Source: CAVSWN01 sp046728115 (lineage in GTDB: Bacteria; Acidobacteriota; Vicinamibacteria; Vicinamibacterales; CAVVIG01). From it: DNA of 6,853 nucleotides. The notes under the pieces are model-generated. The model worked only from the letters and a program-made list of their open reading frames with translations. It had not been told where the DNA came from and did not search any database. The stretch covers positions 1 through 6,853 of the forward strand of contig JBKPDW010000183.1 in assembly GCA_046728115.1 (NCBI GenBank), written 5' to 3'. The position numbers and the translations under genes are program-made. Positions 6,118 through 6,853 of the stretch are shown here, in pieces. Every line of letters starts with the position of its first letter. The stretch's first letter is position 1.

Positions 6118-6853
6118 CGCCCCGCGCTCAACAACTCCCTCAATCGGCCTTCGACGTCTTCGCCGATGGCATCACGGACGAGATCGTGCGAGCGACGCAG
6201 CTGCGCCATCGCCTGCGCGTGGTTCAAGCCGGATTTCTGCATGACGATCGCCGCCTTGACGTTCCAATGGGCGCGGCGGAGCAAAGCGTCAGCCTCGTCG
6301 TAATCCAGGCCCGTCACGATCGTGACGATGCGCCGCGCGCGATCCTTCAGCTTCTCCGAGCCCATCTGCACGTCGACCATCAGGTTGCCGTACGTCTTGC
6401 CGATGCGAACCATCGCTGCGGTCGTGAGCATGTTGAGCACGATTTTGGTGGCCGTTCCCGCTTTCAGGCGCGTCGATCCCGCGATGACCTCCGGCCCGAC
6501 GGCTGGCGCGATCGTCAGATCGACGAACGTCTGCAGTTCGGTGCGCGGATCGCACGTGACGAAAATGATCTTCGATCCGGCGCGCCGCGCACGCGTGAGC
6601 GCTCCTCGCACGAAGGGCGTCATGCCGCTGGCCGACACGCCAATGACGACGTCCCGCTTGCCTGGTCGCAGCCGGTTGATCGAACGGGCGCCCTCTTCGT
6701 AGTTGTCCTCCACGCCTTCGCGCGCCTTCAGGACGGCGTTCTTGCCGCCGGCCATGATCGCCAGCACGACATCCGGGTTGGTCCCGAACGTCGGTGGCAT
6801 TTCGGCCGACTCGAGGATGCCGAGGCGGCCGCTCGTGCCGGCGCCGACGAAGA
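6114..6853 (-). CDS. murQ: N-acetylmuramic acid 6-phosphate etherase, 5' end outside the window
   Basis: MurQ cleaves the D-lactyl ether of MurNAc-6-phosphate to give GlcNAc-6-phosphate and D-lactate in the cytoplasm during cell-wall recycling. About 245 residues are visible. The reading frame is open to the right edge, so the in-frame ATG at 6800 is internal. Residues read before it, FVGAGTSGRLGILESAE, continue into MPPTFGT and form the SIS-domain sugar-phosphate loop and the glutamate that I take to be the catalytic acid/base (Glu83 in E. coli). A second acidic patch, EGVEDNYEEGA, follows. The phosphate-binding GVSASGMTPFVRGAL, then GTATKIVLNML, are also seen. The C-terminal helical domain contains the typical NVKAAIVMQKSGLNHAQA. 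The N-terminal 50-60 residues are missing. The usual SECPPT reads SAEMPPT here. It is convergent with nagB and the stop codons overlap, so it is transcribed from a promoter outside the window. Confidence 0.95.
   Translation of the reverse strand, partial: FVGAGTSGRLGILESAEMPPTFGTNPDVVLAIMAGGKNAVLKAREGVEDNYEEGARSINRLRPGKRDVVIGVSASGMTPFVRGALTRARRAGSKIIFVTCDPRTELQTFVDLTIAPAVGPEVIAGSTRLKAGTATKIVLNMLTTAAMVRIGKTYGNLMVDVQMGSEKLKDRARRIVTIVTGLDYDEADALLRRAHWNVKAAIVMQKSGLNHAQAMAQLRRSHDLVRDAIGEDVEGRLRELLSAGR

Overview
The window is high in G+C and tightly packed. Six genes occupy almost everything from base 144 to the right edge, and only the first 143 bases are non-coding. Codon use, the absence of clear Shine-Dalgarno sequences and the protein types suggest a high-GC soil or environmental bacterium, possibly an Acidobacteriota member. 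That assignment is an inference from general resemblance and was not tested by any search.

Layout. Bases 1-143 hold two identical 20-bp direct repeats and four tandem copies of a 7-bp unit, which look like a mobile-element scar or border. A minus-strand operon follows, read from right to left: a first sodium:solute symporter (4387 to 2951), a SxxK serine hydrolase of the beta-lactamase/YbbE (AmiE) type (2954 to 1890), and a second, different sodium:solute symporter (1883 to 144). The first two overlap by ATGA, and the hydrolase and second symporter are 6 bp apart. Divergent from this operon, across about 40 bp, lies a plus-strand pair: a BadF-type N-acetylhexosamine kinase (4427-5377) and NagB, glucosamine-6-phosphate deaminase (5377-6117), which share one base. 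MurQ, the N-acetylmuramic acid 6-phosphate etherase, is convergent with nagB. Their stop codons overlap, and murQ runs off the right edge without its N-terminus.

How the genes fit together. The set reads as a cell-wall amino-sugar (MurNAc/GlcNAc, perhaps muropeptide) salvage locus. The symporters would bring in substrate with sodium, in place of the PTS permease used by Bacillus or E. coli. The hydrolase would trim a peptide or other group. The kinase would make MurNAc-6-P or GlcNAc-6-P. MurQ would remove D-lactate to give GlcNAc-6-P, and NagB would convert GlcN-6-P to fructose-6-P and ammonia. The deacetylase NagA, needed between MurQ and NagB, is not in the window. Functions of the kinase, NagB and MurQ rest on clear motifs. 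Substrates of the two symporters and the hydrolase are inferred from context only.
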